A stretch of 64,000 nt of DNA, taken from positions 8,115,001 through 8,179,000 of the forward strand of contig JBBMNZ010000007.1 in the NCBI GenBank assembly GCA_037954325.1. Reading direction: 5' to 3'. Shown one piece after another: positions 11,240 through 22,341 of the stretch. The notes beneath the pieces were generated by a model. That model was not told where the DNA came from and searched no databases. It was given only the letters and a program-made list of their open reading frames with translations. Positions within the stretch are counted from its first letter, which is position 1; each line of letters begins with the position of its first letter. Origin of the DNA: Fistularia commersonii (lineage: Eukaryota > Chordata > Actinopteri > Syngnathiformes > Fistulariidae). A program made the translations under genes and the position numbers.

Positions 11240-11816
11240 CGCCTGTCCTCAGCACCACCTCACCATCTGTGAATCTGTGCTGCTCCCTGTCTGGACTGGG
11301 TTTGAGTGAGCAGTGTGCGTTGCTGCTGTTCGTGCAGGGCCGTTGATACTCTGCGGGCAGACGGAGGATCAGTCCACGTAACTTCCTCTGCAGGAACTGC
11401 AGGCTATGACTCACAGCGCCGCGGCGCAGTCCGACAGCCTTTTGTGTCTCTTCGCCGCGGCCTCTCTTACCTGGACACAGCTGACATTTCTCACAGCGGT
11501 CAAACAGGTTGTGTTGGTCCGAGAAGTATCCGGGGCCACAAGGCCCGCACACGGTTTGACCGTTCTCCGAGCAGAACGTCTCCAGAAAGGTTCCTTGGAA
11601 AGATCAGAGAGAAGATGAAGAGAGCGGCTCTCGGAAAACGGGATTCACGGCAGCTCCCTCGCGAACGGTTGTTTTACCGGGGGGGCAAAGGTTACAGCAT
11701 AGTCCATTGATCAAGGTCTGGAGAGGCTTGCAGGCAGTACAACATCCCACGACCCAGGGGCTCAGAGCGCAGAGCGCTAAGGGCAGCCTCAGGGACGACC
11801 CCAGGATGGGCGTCAT
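9953..11816 (-). CDS. TNF receptor superfamily member, type I membrane receptor with TRAF-motif tail (6 exons)
   Basis: Exons (minus): 11678-11816, 11471-11593, 11264-11350, 10807-10897, 10447-10724, 9953-10071; phases match and sum to 278 codons plus stop. Order: signal peptide (MTPILGSSLRLPLALCAL), cysteine-rich domain 1 (LCCNLCPPGTF..FC), domain 2 (TVCGPCGPGYFSD...CEKCQLC), a cysteine-poor third segment (EYQRPCTNSSNAHC then a linker), and a final module VCRDDEF..TCKPLTNC..PGNLTHDSIC. A stalk, one transmembrane helix (LPVVSVLLSIVLLVFLLSC) and a short tail follow; the tail holds SKEES, matching the TRAF2-type [PSAT]x[QE]E motif (TNFR2 has SKEEC). No death domain. By size and tail it belongs with the OX40/CD137/HVEM/TNFR2 group, but I cannot fix the orthologue. 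A longer start at 11858 is possible; the ATG at 11816 gives the better signal peptide. Tandem with the next gene. Confidence 0.85.
10913..11240. repeat. (GATA)n/(GA)n microsatellites filling a TNFR intron
   Basis: Two simple arrays, (GATA)n plus (GA)n at about 10913-10981 and (GATA/GATG)n at about 11093-11240, lie inside the 366-base intron between exons 3 and 4 of the TNFR gene. They occupy well over half of it and reach within about 20-25 bases of both splice sites. Open frames of repeated LSIY or SIHP across them are artefacts. Confidence 0.95.
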
Positions 11817-12363
11817 CGCTGGCACTCTGCTCAAACTGCTGCTCTTCAAGGCGACCACCCGGAGATGGCTCGGTGGGCGTGTTTGCTTGACTTCTGGCCA
11901 AATGCATGTTTGAGTAACAGCTCAATCGTCATCGGATGGTCACGCCCACAAACACCCACAGGAGCGTCTACCACAGCCCGCGTGTGTGTGTGTGTGAGGA
12001 CACTGATTATACACCCTGCTGTCAAAGGTTTTGAACCTCGTATGGTTTCTTACTTGGATTTTAGAAAATGGAACTTGAGTAATTAATATGTCTTACAGGT
12101 GATTTTCATGCTGGATTACAGAATAACCCCCAAAAATGTGTTATCGCACCTTTCAGAGTTTTAAAGGAGGCACTCGGCATCTACTTGTTTTGTTTTTGCC
12201 GCAGTTTCACACACAGAAGGCAAATTATCTGAGTCCAGAATCCAGTGAATGGAAGTCAAATTGCGTTTGAAAGATCTTTAATTTGTTTTCATGAAATCAC
12301 ATATTGCGTGTTACACTGCCACGGAGTGACCCCTTTTAACAGGTGGAGTTCAGACATACAGGA

Positions 12364-12625
12364 TTGTCTCAGAAAATTAGAATATTGTGAAAAAGTTCTT
12401 TATCTTCTGTAATGCAATTACTTTTTCATGATATTCTAATATTTTGAGATAGGATTTTTGAGTTTTCTTAAGATGTAAGCCATAATCAGCAATATTAAAA
12501 TAAGAAAAGGCTTGCAATATTTCAGTTCATTTGTAATGAATCCAGAATGTCTGACATTTTTGTTTTTTTAATTGCATTACAGAAGATAAAGAACTTTATC
12601 ACAATAGTCTAATTTTCTGAGACAG
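12364..12625. mobile_element. Non-autonomous DNA transposon (MITE) with ~55-bp terminal inverted repeats
   Basis: The left end, starting TTGTCTCAGAAAATTAGAAT at 12364 and running to about 12420, is an inverted copy of the right end (about 12569-12625, ending ATTTTCTGAGACAG) with only a few mismatches. Between them are about 150 AT-rich bases, themselves partly palindromic around AATATTAAAATAA, with no coding capacity. This structure is a MITE; the sequence resembles a repeat I recall as common in fish genomes. Superfamily and target-site duplication are not settled by eye. Confidence 0.8.
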
Positions 12626-12639
12626 TACTGTACTGCGGC

Positions 12640-13805
12640 GTACTGAGGTACGACTCGATAAGTATTTGAAGTACTTTAGATGAGAATCACATGATCAAAC
12701 AGGTGCACAGGAGCATCTCCGGATGTCACTCTCTGAAACAAGAGTTATAACACGAGAAATATTTCAGAGATCAGTTCTTCCACCTGCAGCAGCTTCGGCT
12801 GCTCGCCTTTTTCGAGGCGATCGGGAGCCAAACGGACCCTTGACAGAACCCAGCTGGTTTGCTTTCTTTGTCCCGAACAGGATCGCGCATCTCCACCCGT
12901 TCTCTCGGCCGAGTTCTTCTGGTTCTCCTGTGTGGGCTCCGGGGCTGATGAATATTTGAGTTCTTTGTTTAGTCACTCTTTCCATTTTTGTGTGGGTTTT
13001 TTCCCCCTCCCCTTTGCACATCGTTATCACAGAGTCATTCATCGCACGTTAAGGCTCTTCTGACTGGTTTTACCGTCAAGTGTTGCGTGTGAGTGCGTGA
13101 GCAGAGCTGTTCCGGTTTTACGCGAACATACATGTTTCCAGTTGTTTTACAATCTGTGTGTAACCCGGCCGAGTCGTGCTCATCTTGAAAACCTGATTAA
13201 ATCAGCGCATGGGGCAGCGCACGCTCAGCCTCCCGCTCTGTGATGACATTCAAAGGGCAGGAACTGCTTCACGTTTACAACCCCAGCCTTTCCGGAAAGT
13301 TCGGTGAACGGCTGTGAGAAGAGGTGTTTCGCAGCAGCGAGAAAAGGTAGGTTGAGAAGTAAAGGGAAGTTCCCTCAAACCCACACAGGCAATGACGTCT
13401 CGAGGCGGTTTCGGTAATTATATTTTTTAGTCATTAGCGCTCAAATCTCTGAGTTCCCATAAACCTGTAATGAGCAGCTTCAGAGCGGCGGCCGTAACGT
13501 TTACTCTTGTATCGTAAAACCGGCCCAGTTTATCAAGATTATTGCAAACAAACAAACGCCGAAGGTGTCGTTTTCCCGGAAGGGTAAGGATGGGAGCTTC
13601 GGCACGAACGTCACAAAGTGAGGGGAAGGAGAGGACCACCGTGGTGTCCTTCAGGACTTCACATGGCGGTTCTGGTACTGAGTTCACAGTGAACAGCAGA
13701 GGAGGCTGGGAAACATCCACCCGAGCAGGCCATAGCAGGGTTCACATGAAGGTCTCAGCACAGTATTCGGGTCTCACAGTATTTGGTCCGCAGGTGTTCT
13801 TCACC
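12640..13805. other. Intergenic between the two TNFR genes
   Basis: No exon with family resemblance was seen. Two moderate open frames (12723-12959 and 13542-14006 on plus) lack recognisable domains. The 3' UTR of the upstream TNFR gene (stop at 13806) should lie at the right end of this interval and the promoter of the downstream one at the left. Confidence 0.4.
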
Positions 13806-15825
13806 TCAGGGCCGGTCGGGGTTGATTTTGAGAGACAGCAGGCTGTCGTCACCGCTCTCCTCCACCGGCTGCCGACACAGAGAGTCCTGATCTGTAAAAC
13901 CCACAGGAAACAGCATCAGTCACATTCACCACGCCACCTGGCTGGAAAGTACTTCTGTTTTAACCGTAAGAGTTTAGGTGGATGGAAAGTAAGGACCTTT
14001 CCCTAAGAAGTAGCAGTACTACGCCACGAAAATACTCCACTGACGGTTGAGGTTCGGGTTCAGTCAAAACACCCTCCCTCCTAAATAATCCCGCTTTGCT
14101 TCAAAAGCTCCTCAAACCAAAGGCGTAGCGGTAAAGTCCCGTCTGCTCGCGGTCCTGGAAGCTTCCTCCACCCACTGAGCCTTTGTCAGGACACGTCTCA
14201 TGTCAGACCCGGCAGGTGCTTCCATGGTAACCCGGGCAGACAGAAGACGCGGAACTTTATAAAATGCACTTTTGAACACTTAAAATCAGATTTGGGGACA
14301 AAGCAGACCAGTAACTAGTAGCTACAGCAGTCATACAGAGGAAGAGGCGTTGAAATAAAGTCATGACAGTCGGGTCTTAAATGTAGTTATGCATCACACG
14401 GAGGGAGTCACTCCACTTCAGTAAAAGTTCCCAGCTTTGAAGAAAGTGAGAAGTGAGACCTTCTGTCTGAGGGTCGGATCACGTTCCTGGTCCAACCCCC
14501 CCGACGGGGGTCTGATCTACACATGCAGGAAGGGGCCGGAGCAGGAGGCTGCTCCTCAGCTCGCACACAAACCAAACACCCACTTTCTCATTCCGGCCAC
14601 ATACTTTGCACTTCCGGGTCTCTTCTCCAGAAGGAGGCACCGTGGACCCTCCCGGCCACGGCTATCACGAGTCCCACCATCCCGACCGCCAAGAGGATGA
14701 TCACTGGGAAAAGAAGAAACCCTCGGGTTACCAAAGACCGATCAACAATTGCTCAATAACGCGGGGAGAGTAAGACGTCTTCTACCGGTGGCGTTGCTGG
14801 TCCCGGGCTGCGGCGGCGGCGGTGGCGGCGGCGTGGCAGGTCGTGGGTCGGCCGCCGTGATGCCCTGGGTCCGGACCCCCCCCTGTGGATGGTCGGGTCC
14901 CGGCAGTGTGCTGAGGGGCCTGTGGGTGGTGGGGGGCAGCCTGACGTCACCGTTCAGATCCGGGTTACAGACGTTGTCCGCGGTGCTGTTCCCGGGAACT
15001 TTCACACCAGATTTACATCTTGGGAGCAGCAGGAACAAAAAACTGTCAGTCCTGGGAATCTGAGAAAGAAGATCCAGGAGCTACTAGAAGACAGCGCTGG
15101 ACTTACTCTTTCCACCTGTTGCAGCGGGAGTTGGGATGCTGGCTGAAAAATCCTGGCTTGCACTTTGAACATCCTGGAAAAAGAAGAGTTCCCTTGGAGG
15201 TTTCTGACATGAACGTGAATAATCTGCCGACTGGTGCGATCCAGCTTTACCTCCCTGCGAGAGCCCGAACCCGGCGCCGCACTTGCAGGTGGAAGAATCG
15301 TCCTCAATGCTGTAGAAATTCTCTCGGCACAAGCACTCTGTGTTGGACACTTTGGTGCACGCCCGGGAGACCATGCTGCCCAAGTCTACGGCAGCAAAAG
15401 CACAAACTCAGTCATACAAATTTTTTGAGTTTAAAAAATCATATTCATCTTCAGCACCTTCATTTGTCCATCACAGATCCCCACCCACACACACACACAC
15501 ACACAGATGTGTGTGTCAATGCTTTCCTGCCATCCGGTACTCACCTTCAGCGCACTTGGTGCAGCGTTTGCACTGCTTTGAGGGGTTTTCATGGGGTTGG
15601 TAGTATCCTTCAGGACAGGGGGCGCAGCCTCCTCCGTTCGTCACCAGCTCACCTTCAATCAGTCACATCGACACACACCAGACTCCAGCATCAATATGTT
15701 AAAGGGTTTGCGGCAAAACCACTGAAAAAAAATGAAGGTTTACCTTTTGGGCAAGTAAAGACACCCAGAACAGCTGGGAGTTTACACACTGAGAGGGTGA
15801 AGAGGAGCAGGCCGAGGAAGACCAT
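13806..15825 (-). CDS. TNF receptor superfamily member, CD137/OX40-like (7 exons)
   Basis: Exons (minus): 15744-15825, 15545-15652, 15251-15385, 15107-15173, 14786-15018, 14605-14703, 13806-13891; phases agree and give 269 codons plus stop. Signal peptide MVFLGLLLFTLSVCKLPAVLG; then cysteine-rich modules CAPCPEGYY...CKRCTKCAE, ACTKVSNTECLCRENF, CKCGAGFGL..GGCSKCKPGFF and CNRWKECKSGVKVPGNSTADNVC, the last being the classic terminal TNFR module. A Pro/Thr-rich stalk with seven consecutive prolines comes from a GGC-repeat stretch. One transmembrane helix (VIILLAVGMVGLVIAVAG) and a 30-40-residue tail with QPVEES, a TRAF-binding-type motif, complete it. No death domain. The module pattern is nearest TNFRSF9 (CD137) or TNFRSF4 (OX40), both on human 1p36; I leave the symbol blank. 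The transmembrane-exon donor (GTATGT at 14599-14604) was chosen for phase. Confidence 0.87.
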
Positions 15826-16149
15826 GTTGATTCGGCGGTGACTGAAGCAGCTGTGTGTTTCTCCTGCTAATCAAGAGCCACAACTGAGAGGCGTAAACCC
15901 TCCATGCTTGAAACCACAGGAGTGACGTCATCATGCGAATCAAACCGTGTCAAACCTCCAACCTTCAGATTTGAGGGATGCCTGCTTCCCCAACTGAGAT
16001 GCAACAACCCCTAATTTAAAAGCACTATTAAAAACGTACAAAACTAATAGGAACAATTTTACATAATACGCAAATCGAACCTAAGAGTCTCATACCGGAT
16101 TAGTCGAGGCCCAGGTTGACAACAAACGCCATTGGTTCCGATAACCTAC
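15826..16149. other. 5' flank of the second TNFR gene
   Basis: Short upstream region of the minus-strand TNFR gene that starts at 15825. No obvious TATA box, CpG cluster or exon was seen. Confidence 0.3.
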
Positions 16150-17965
16150 AGGGTACCGGTGGAAATTAGGCTACTGAGGGTGGAAGAGCGAGAGGAGTGT
16201 CTCTGAATATTGAGATGAGATGATGAGATGAGAACAACTTTATTAATCCCGAAGGAAATTGTTGTGCCAGAGTTTCAAGTAAAAACACAACAGTCATAGA
16301 TAATAGTGGAAAGGAGGAAGAATAAGAAATATAATGAAATATAGATTGTCTTAGCTGTTAGCAGTAACTACAAAGATTGAAGATTCCCTGCGGCTGAGGG
16401 AAGAGGAATTAAAAAGTCTTGCGACGATGTATTGCGACGATGACAAGAAAAGGTCGAGAGTTGGTTGACTCGATGCAGAGAAGGAATGTGGATATACTGT
16501 GTGTCCAGGAGACCAGGTGGAAAGGCAGGAAGGCGAGAAGCGTAGGAGCAGGTTTGAAGTTGTAATATCATGGTAGTGACAGGAAGAGAAATGGAGTAGG
16601 AGTTATCTTGAAGGTGGAGTTTGTGAGGAATGTTCTGGAGGTGAAAATTATGTCGGATAGACTTCTGAGTCTGAAACTGGAAATTGAAGGTGTGATGCTC
16701 AGTGTTGTTAGTGGCTATGCCCCGCAGGTGGGATGTGAGTTAGTGGAGAAGAAGTTCTTGAATGAATTAGATAAAGTGATGCAGAATATCCTCAGAGATG
16801 AGAAGGTAGTAATTGGTGAAGAATTCAGTGGGCATGTTGGTGCAGGAAATAGAGGTGCGGAGGAATTGATGGACAGGTTTGGTATCCAGGATGGGAATGC
16901 AGAGGGACAGATGTTGGTAGACTAGAAAAAGGATGGATATGGCGGGAGTGAATACTTCTCCAGAAAAGACAAGAACATAGAATAACTTATAAGGGTGGAG
17001 GTAGGAGCACGCAGGTAGACTACATCTTGTAGAGACAAGGTGATCTGAAGTTTGCAGCCAGTCAGCATAGGATGGTGGTTTACAGGATGACTCTGGTGAC
17101 AAGGAAGATTAAGAAGGCAAAGGCAGAAGAGAGGACAAAGAGGTGGAAGCTGCAAAGGGATAAGTGGTGTATGAGACTCCATCAAGGATCAGCTCTGACC
17201 CCCTTCTTGTTTGCAGTGGTGATGGACAGGCTGACAGATGAGGTTAGACGGGAATGAGGTTTGCATGATGACATTGTGATCTGTAGTGAGAGCAGAGAAC
17301 AGGTGGAGGAAAATCTTGAGAGGTGGAGGTATGCTCTGGAAAGGAGAGGAATGAAGGATAGCAAGACTGAGTAAGTATGTGTGAATGAGAGGAACCGGGT
17401 GGAAAGGTGAGGCTACAGGAAGCGGAGATCAAGAAGTTGGAGGATTTCTGGTACTTGAGGTCAACAGTCCAGAGCAATGGACAGTGTGGAAAACAGGTGA
17501 AGAGACGGGTTCAAGCAGGTTGGAATGGGTGGAGAAAAGTGTCAGGGGTACTTTGTGATAGAAGACTATCAGTAAGAATGAAAGGAAAGCTGGACAAGAC
17601 AGTGGTGAGACCAGTGACGCCATATGGCCTTGAAACAGTTACAATGACCAAAAGACAGGAAGCAGAGCTGGAGGCCGCAGAGATGAAGATGATAAGGTTC
17701 TCTTTGGGAGTGACCAGGATGGATAGGATCAGGAATGAGTCTATCAGAGGAACAGCACATGTTAGATGTTTTGGAGAGAAGGTCAGAGAAGCCAGACTGA
17801 GATGGTTCGGTCATGTACAGAGGAGGGATAGTGAATATATTGGTAGACGGATGCTGGAAATGGAGCTGCCAGGCAGGAAGTCTAGAGGAAGACCAAGGAT
17901 ATGAAGGCAGTTGGTGTGAGAGAGGAGGATACAGAGAATGATTAGATGGAGAAGGTTGATTCGCT
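16150..17965 (+). mobile_element. RTE-like non-LTR retrotransposon, decayed and internally deleted
   Basis: Degenerate LINE. Translated pieces in several frames: an apurinic-endonuclease segment (about 16608-16922, with LLSLKLEIEGVMLSVVSGYA and VVIGEEFSGHVG), a short reverse-transcriptase remnant (about 17175-17330, GSALTPFLFAVVMDRL), and the C-terminal block (about 17640-17905, DRIRNESIRGTAHVRCFGEK..RWFGHVQRR). Most of the RT domain is missing and there are in-frame stops and frameshifts, so it is dead. The 3' end reads GATTCGCTGTTGACACCCCTG. The 5' end is interrupted by another repeat (see 16213-16400). Related fragments lie at 19115 and 27515. Confidence 0.8.
16213..16400 (-). mobile_element. 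L2/Rex-like retroposon tail nested in the RTE copy
   Basis: AACAACTTTATTAATCCCGAAGGAAATTG at 16232 onward is, in reverse complement, nearly the same as the segment at about 20306-20335. That segment is the recognisable 3' tail of common teleost L2/Rex-type LINEs and their SINEs. Comparison with the second RTE copy (19115) suggests this piece interrupts the RTE 5' region. Confidence 0.6.
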
Positions 17966-19114
17966 GTTGACACCCCTGAAAGGGAAAAGCAGAAAATGCA
18001 CGTAACCACGATTCCAACAACTTATGATACTAATCGTCACTAAATTTCCAAATCTTGCAGTCCTTACAAATGTTTCTGTATTTTAGCTTTGGATTTGTTT
18101 CCCCAAGTAACGAGTGAGGAAGTGATAAATTTCCAACTTTTTGCTTGTCCTTGTCTGAGCCCTGGTCACAAATGCAAGCACTGCCCTGGCAGCAAGATGC
18201 CTTTTAGCAAAATACATTCTCATCTCATCTCAACATCACATTAGCGTGTTTATCATTATTACTACAACTATTTATCACGGTTTCCGTCCCCGGCGGCTCT
18301 GCGGTGACCGGAGACGGAAAGTCTGCAGCTTCATGTTGTTTCCAAGTAAAAAGGTGACACATTACACATCAGCATATGGGTTTTCAGCGCAGCTAGAAAC
18401 AACCACGGATTCTTGATTAATTTGCAAGATACAACCACACGCATGTGTGTGTGTGTGTGTGTGTATGTGTGAATACGTCTGCACATGCATGCACAGGCTT
18501 GTGGGCCTCCGCTCTCAAGCTCAACAATAGCATGCTAAAGGACAAGGAGTGCAAAGGTTACAGAGTCTATGTGTTCTTAAACATCCAGAGCAAGCAAGGT
18601 GGGCAATGATCTTTAAAAACGTACCACATTTTAATTAAACGGGAGTGTGGTTCTCTCCAGTAATTCGGTAGTTTAGAGCAGCGAGGTACAGGGGCTGGTG
18701 TTCCCATTAAACAACACCACGTATACATATGTTCCCTTTTAGATGGTTTTATTGTCGGGATCACGCTGTGCGTCCAGATGAGTTGGACTGTGTCTGGTCA
18801 GAATCTCCCACCGACAACCCACCGACAAACAAGAACTGAATGGTATCATTTCAACAACAGTTAAATACACAGAAACAAAGTGGGCTTTCTAACATTAATA
18901 ATAATAATACTAATAATAATGCATTCTCAGACGGTGCACAACGCAGCGTCTCTCCAAGCTGGTTCCCCAGGCCCAGATAAATACACAGGGTTGCATCTGG
19001 AAGGGCACCTGGTGCAAAAAACAAAATATGCGAATCAAACGGATGGCTCTCTTACTGGATGGGTGGAGCTTAACAGCGGCCACAGTTACATACATACATC
19101 TTTACGTATATTTA
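17966..19114. other. Intergenic, no gene seen
   Basis: Contains a short (GT)n run at about 18443-18464. No exon, RNA gene or clear transposon terminus was recognised. Confidence 0.4.
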
Positions 19115-19345
19115 TCCACAGGGTACCTGTGGAAATTGGGCTACTTAGGGTGGAAAAAGATGAGGAGGAAGACAGGTTCAGAAGCAGAGGGAGAAGAGGA
19201 AAGGCAAACGTCTGGATGTTGGAATGACGACAAAAAAAGGTAGAGTTGGTTGCCATGATGCAGAGAAGGAGGGTGGATATATTGTGTGTCCAGGAGATCA
19301 GGTGGAAAGGTAGGAAGATGCCTGAGGAATGGAGAAGAAGTGTCA
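19115..19345 (+). mobile_element. RTE-like LINE, 5' fragment
   Basis: Begins GGGTACCTGTGGAAATTGGG and continues into a TTGTGTGTCCAGGAGATCAG block, both matching the 5' region of the copy that begins at about 16150. It stops abruptly at about 19345. Non-coding as it stands. Confidence 0.65.
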
Positions 19346-20029
19346 CGGTGCCCATTTCTAGGAACAAAGTCTACGTGCAGAAACGCTGTAACTTTACCAA
19401 TGAGCTGGAAGAGCAAATAACAAAAGCAGGAAATCCCGGGTGTGTTCCATCTCCCATCCAGGTGACTGGACTTTAAAACTCTGATTTTCCATAACTCTGA
19501 GTTCACTGTAAACAGACTGTGGATTAAATGGCTGCAACAGTGGGTTTCTCAAATTATTATTCTTCTCAAGATCCTTCTCAGACGTGGTTAGAATAAACTA
19601 TTCTGAGTCTGTCACTTCACTTCTCGCAAGGGCAAAACAAGACCAAGGGTTCTATTGGAAGCAAGTGATTCTGTTATTTTAACATTCATCATTCAACCAT
19701 AGCAGAATCTGAATTAGACTTTTCTTATATGCAGTTCTGCAGCTTTCAGTAAGATAAAATGACAGCAAAAGGAAAACAATAAAATAAGCCATGGCAGAAT
19801 TAAAAGGATACTTTTTAAGAGTAAATGTAAAAGTAGTTATTGTTTTTCAACCGTCAGCAAATGCAGTTCAGAAATGAGCCATATTTCTGTCCTCGTCATG
19901 CCATTTTTTTTAGGGAAAAATTGGCCATCGACTCTATTTTATCTATCCTGTATTACTTTGGTACTTTACGTTCGTAGTCATGGTTTTTAGCTTGAGGGTA
20001 AGTGAGATGAGACTTGTTAAAGATAAGAC

Positions 20030-20350
20030 AAGATAATATTTTTTTGCTCCCCATGGAGGAAATTTGGGTGTGGCAGCAGCACAGGGCAGAGGACAGGTAA
20101 CAAAAGACATTAAAAAAAGATATTACAGCTACATGTCCGATATTTTTTTCATACTCTTGTGCACTCCTTATCTTTCACTTGTTATTTAAGACACTTTGTA
20201 GTTTATTTGTATTTCTTATTCTCCCTTTTTCTCTTATTTTTTACTGTTTATAGAATTTCCTACTATTATTTATTATTTTTATATTTTTCTTGTAACTCTG
20301 GCACAACAATTTCCTTCGGGATAAATAAAGTTGTTCTTATTCTTATTCTT
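20030..20350 (+). mobile_element. L2/Rex-like LINE or SINE 3' end
   Basis: Ends in CAACAATTTCCTTCGGGATAAATAAAG followed by (TTCTTA)n, the typical 3' tail with short tandem repeat of fish L2/Rex-clade elements. The reverse complement of this tail recurs at 16232. Upstream sequence is too decayed to translate. Confidence 0.6.
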
Positions 20351-20639
20351 AAACAGTAGCAATAAAAATATAAATAGAGACATTAAAAAAGACAGACAAC
20401 TACTGTGGAGGGATAAAAGTGCAAGTGGCTTCCTTTTCTCTTTGCCTTCATCCAGTTACAAGTTTTACTTGTGATTTTTGAACAATGCTGTACTAAACAC
20501 AGCTTTAACCCTACCATATAAGAGTTCATGAAGTTACGTAAGGCACTACCTCGACAAGTTGTATTCCTGAAGAAAAATATAATAGAAAGAAAATGGAGCA
20601 ACTCTTTTATTAGAAATAATATATACATTTAAATTATTT

Positions 20640-21290
20640 TTTTTTTGTTCGTTCTTTTTTTTTTTCCTCATGCGAAAAAGTAAAAGGCTTCTGGGCTAAA
20701 GCTCAAAAATGGATTAAAGACAAATGTCCATCATCACCAGTTTCTTTCTCAAGAGATGATATAACATTTGGTTTACTTTTAGGCAACAAAAGAGATGAAC
20801 TCTGTGTCAATGTTATTTTAGGTCTGGCAAAAATTTTTACCCCAATTTTACATTCTTTAAAAACGATTTTTGAATTATATAATAAAAATCCTTAAAACTC
20901 ATGGAGAAATCCGAATAACCAAAAATTATTCAGTTTTATGACTGATATTCCTTTAGATCCACCGAGTTAAATACGTATAACATTGCCATTTTTTTCTTCT
21001 TTTTATTTTTTCTTCTTTTTATTTTTATTTTATTGTTATTATAATTCATTTTATCATTTTAATTTCTTTTTTTTCCCCTTATTCCTAGACGCAAACAATT
21101 CTTATAGGCCTTGAATCTTGTTTACTCTTACAGTCAATTGATTGCAATCAAAATGAATGTCCTTATGTGTCCTCATGCCGGTTAATATTATTGACATTCG
21201 ATTCTATAGCCATGTTTGTTTATTCATTTGTTTTGTTTATTTATACTATATATGTTCAATAAAAAATGTGAAGAAAAAAAAATTAAAGTT
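20640..21290 (+). mobile_element. 5'-truncated L1-like LINE: ORF2 C-terminus and 3' UTR
   Basis: An open frame from about 20665 to the TAA at 20893-20895 has no starting Met and reads SSCEKVKGFWAKAQKWIKDK...; the Cys plus V..FW.....WI pattern is the C-terminal tail of L1-type ORF2 proteins. The following AT-rich 3' UTR (landmarks ATGACTGATATTCC, CTTATAGGCCTT, GACATTCGATTCTAT) is shared with a second copy at 52125-52560 on the same strand, which shows a dispersed family. The coding part here is uninterrupted for about 75 codons. Confidence 0.7.
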
Positions 21291-21374
21291 TTACCTGTGA
21301 TTTTATCTTGTGATTCTAGGAGAGCTCAGACCCAGCTGAGGGCGCACCACATCTGAAAGCGCTTTTTGGAGGTC

Positions 21375-21413
21375 GAAGAAGAAGAAGAAGCAGGAGAAGA
21401 AGAAGAAGAAGAA
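21375..21413. repeat. (GAA)n trinucleotide run upstream of ddi2
   Basis: Interrupted GAAGAAGAAG array about 340 bases upstream of the ddi2 ATG. It produces an artefactual poly-leucine frame on the minus strand. Confidence 0.8.
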
Positions 21414-21750
21414 GAGCTTCACGACAGGGAATCCTGTCGTACGACATGTCGAAAACAAGCAGGCTGAAAGTGAAACCGATTGCGGCAGAGCGGAGCGGGG
21501 CTGGATGTTGAGTAGAAGTTGTGAAAGAAGACAAACCGCGTCTGTTGGCGTGTGTTCCTCCAAAGAAGAACCGTCCGGGTGTTTGTTTCCTCCGGGAGTG
21601 TCCGCTCCGCCGCAGCCCCGCAGTCCCCACTCTCCAGACGGACTCCTCCGGCCGGTTACCCGGGGTTCCCCCTCTGTGAATCCAGGAGAAGCACACATTG
21701 TATCCCGTCTCCGCGGGTTTGTGTTCGGGTCGAGCTCCGCGTCAGAAGCG

Positions 21751-22276
21751 ATGCTGGTCACGGTTTTCTGCGCCCCCAGGGACCGCCCGGAGACCACCTT
21801 CGCCCTCCAAGTGTCCCCGGAGTTGGAACTTAGAGACTTTGTGGCACTTTGTGAACTCGAATCGGGAATCCCGGCCGGTGAAATCCAGGTAAGACTCCCC
21901 GCCGGACCGAGCGGATGTAGCCACCGAGCTAGCGGAGCTAACAGCTAGTTACCTAGCCTGCTAGCTAGCATGAATCAGACGTGTGCTGTTTTGGCTGATC
22001 GGCTATTGCAACATCAGATAAGTTCACTCTTCGACGGTTACGAGCGAGTCTTTCGAGATTTAAAGGTTAGCCGACTTACGATAAATATCACATTACCTAA
22101 ACTAAACTGCTACACCGACAGCCCGAAGTAAAGTAAAGTCCCGATGTTGTTGTTGTTGTTGTCGGCGGTGAACCAGATCCAGAACGTTCAAAAGAAAGTA
22201 CATTATCCTTTCAGCATGAACATCTGAGTTTAGTCATTTTGATTCACTAGTGGATTTTAGAAACGCTATCCACGTG

Positions 22277-22341
<65 letters not shown>

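Noticed and set aside
10803..11552. Frames with LSLSLSL and SIYLSIYL repeats
   Set aside because: Parts over the GATA and GA arrays are repeat artefacts; only the short TNFR exons at their ends are real.
16368..18020. Several minus-strand frames in the RTE element
   Set aside because: Antisense of a decayed LINE; the coding similarity to endonuclease and RT lies on the plus strand.
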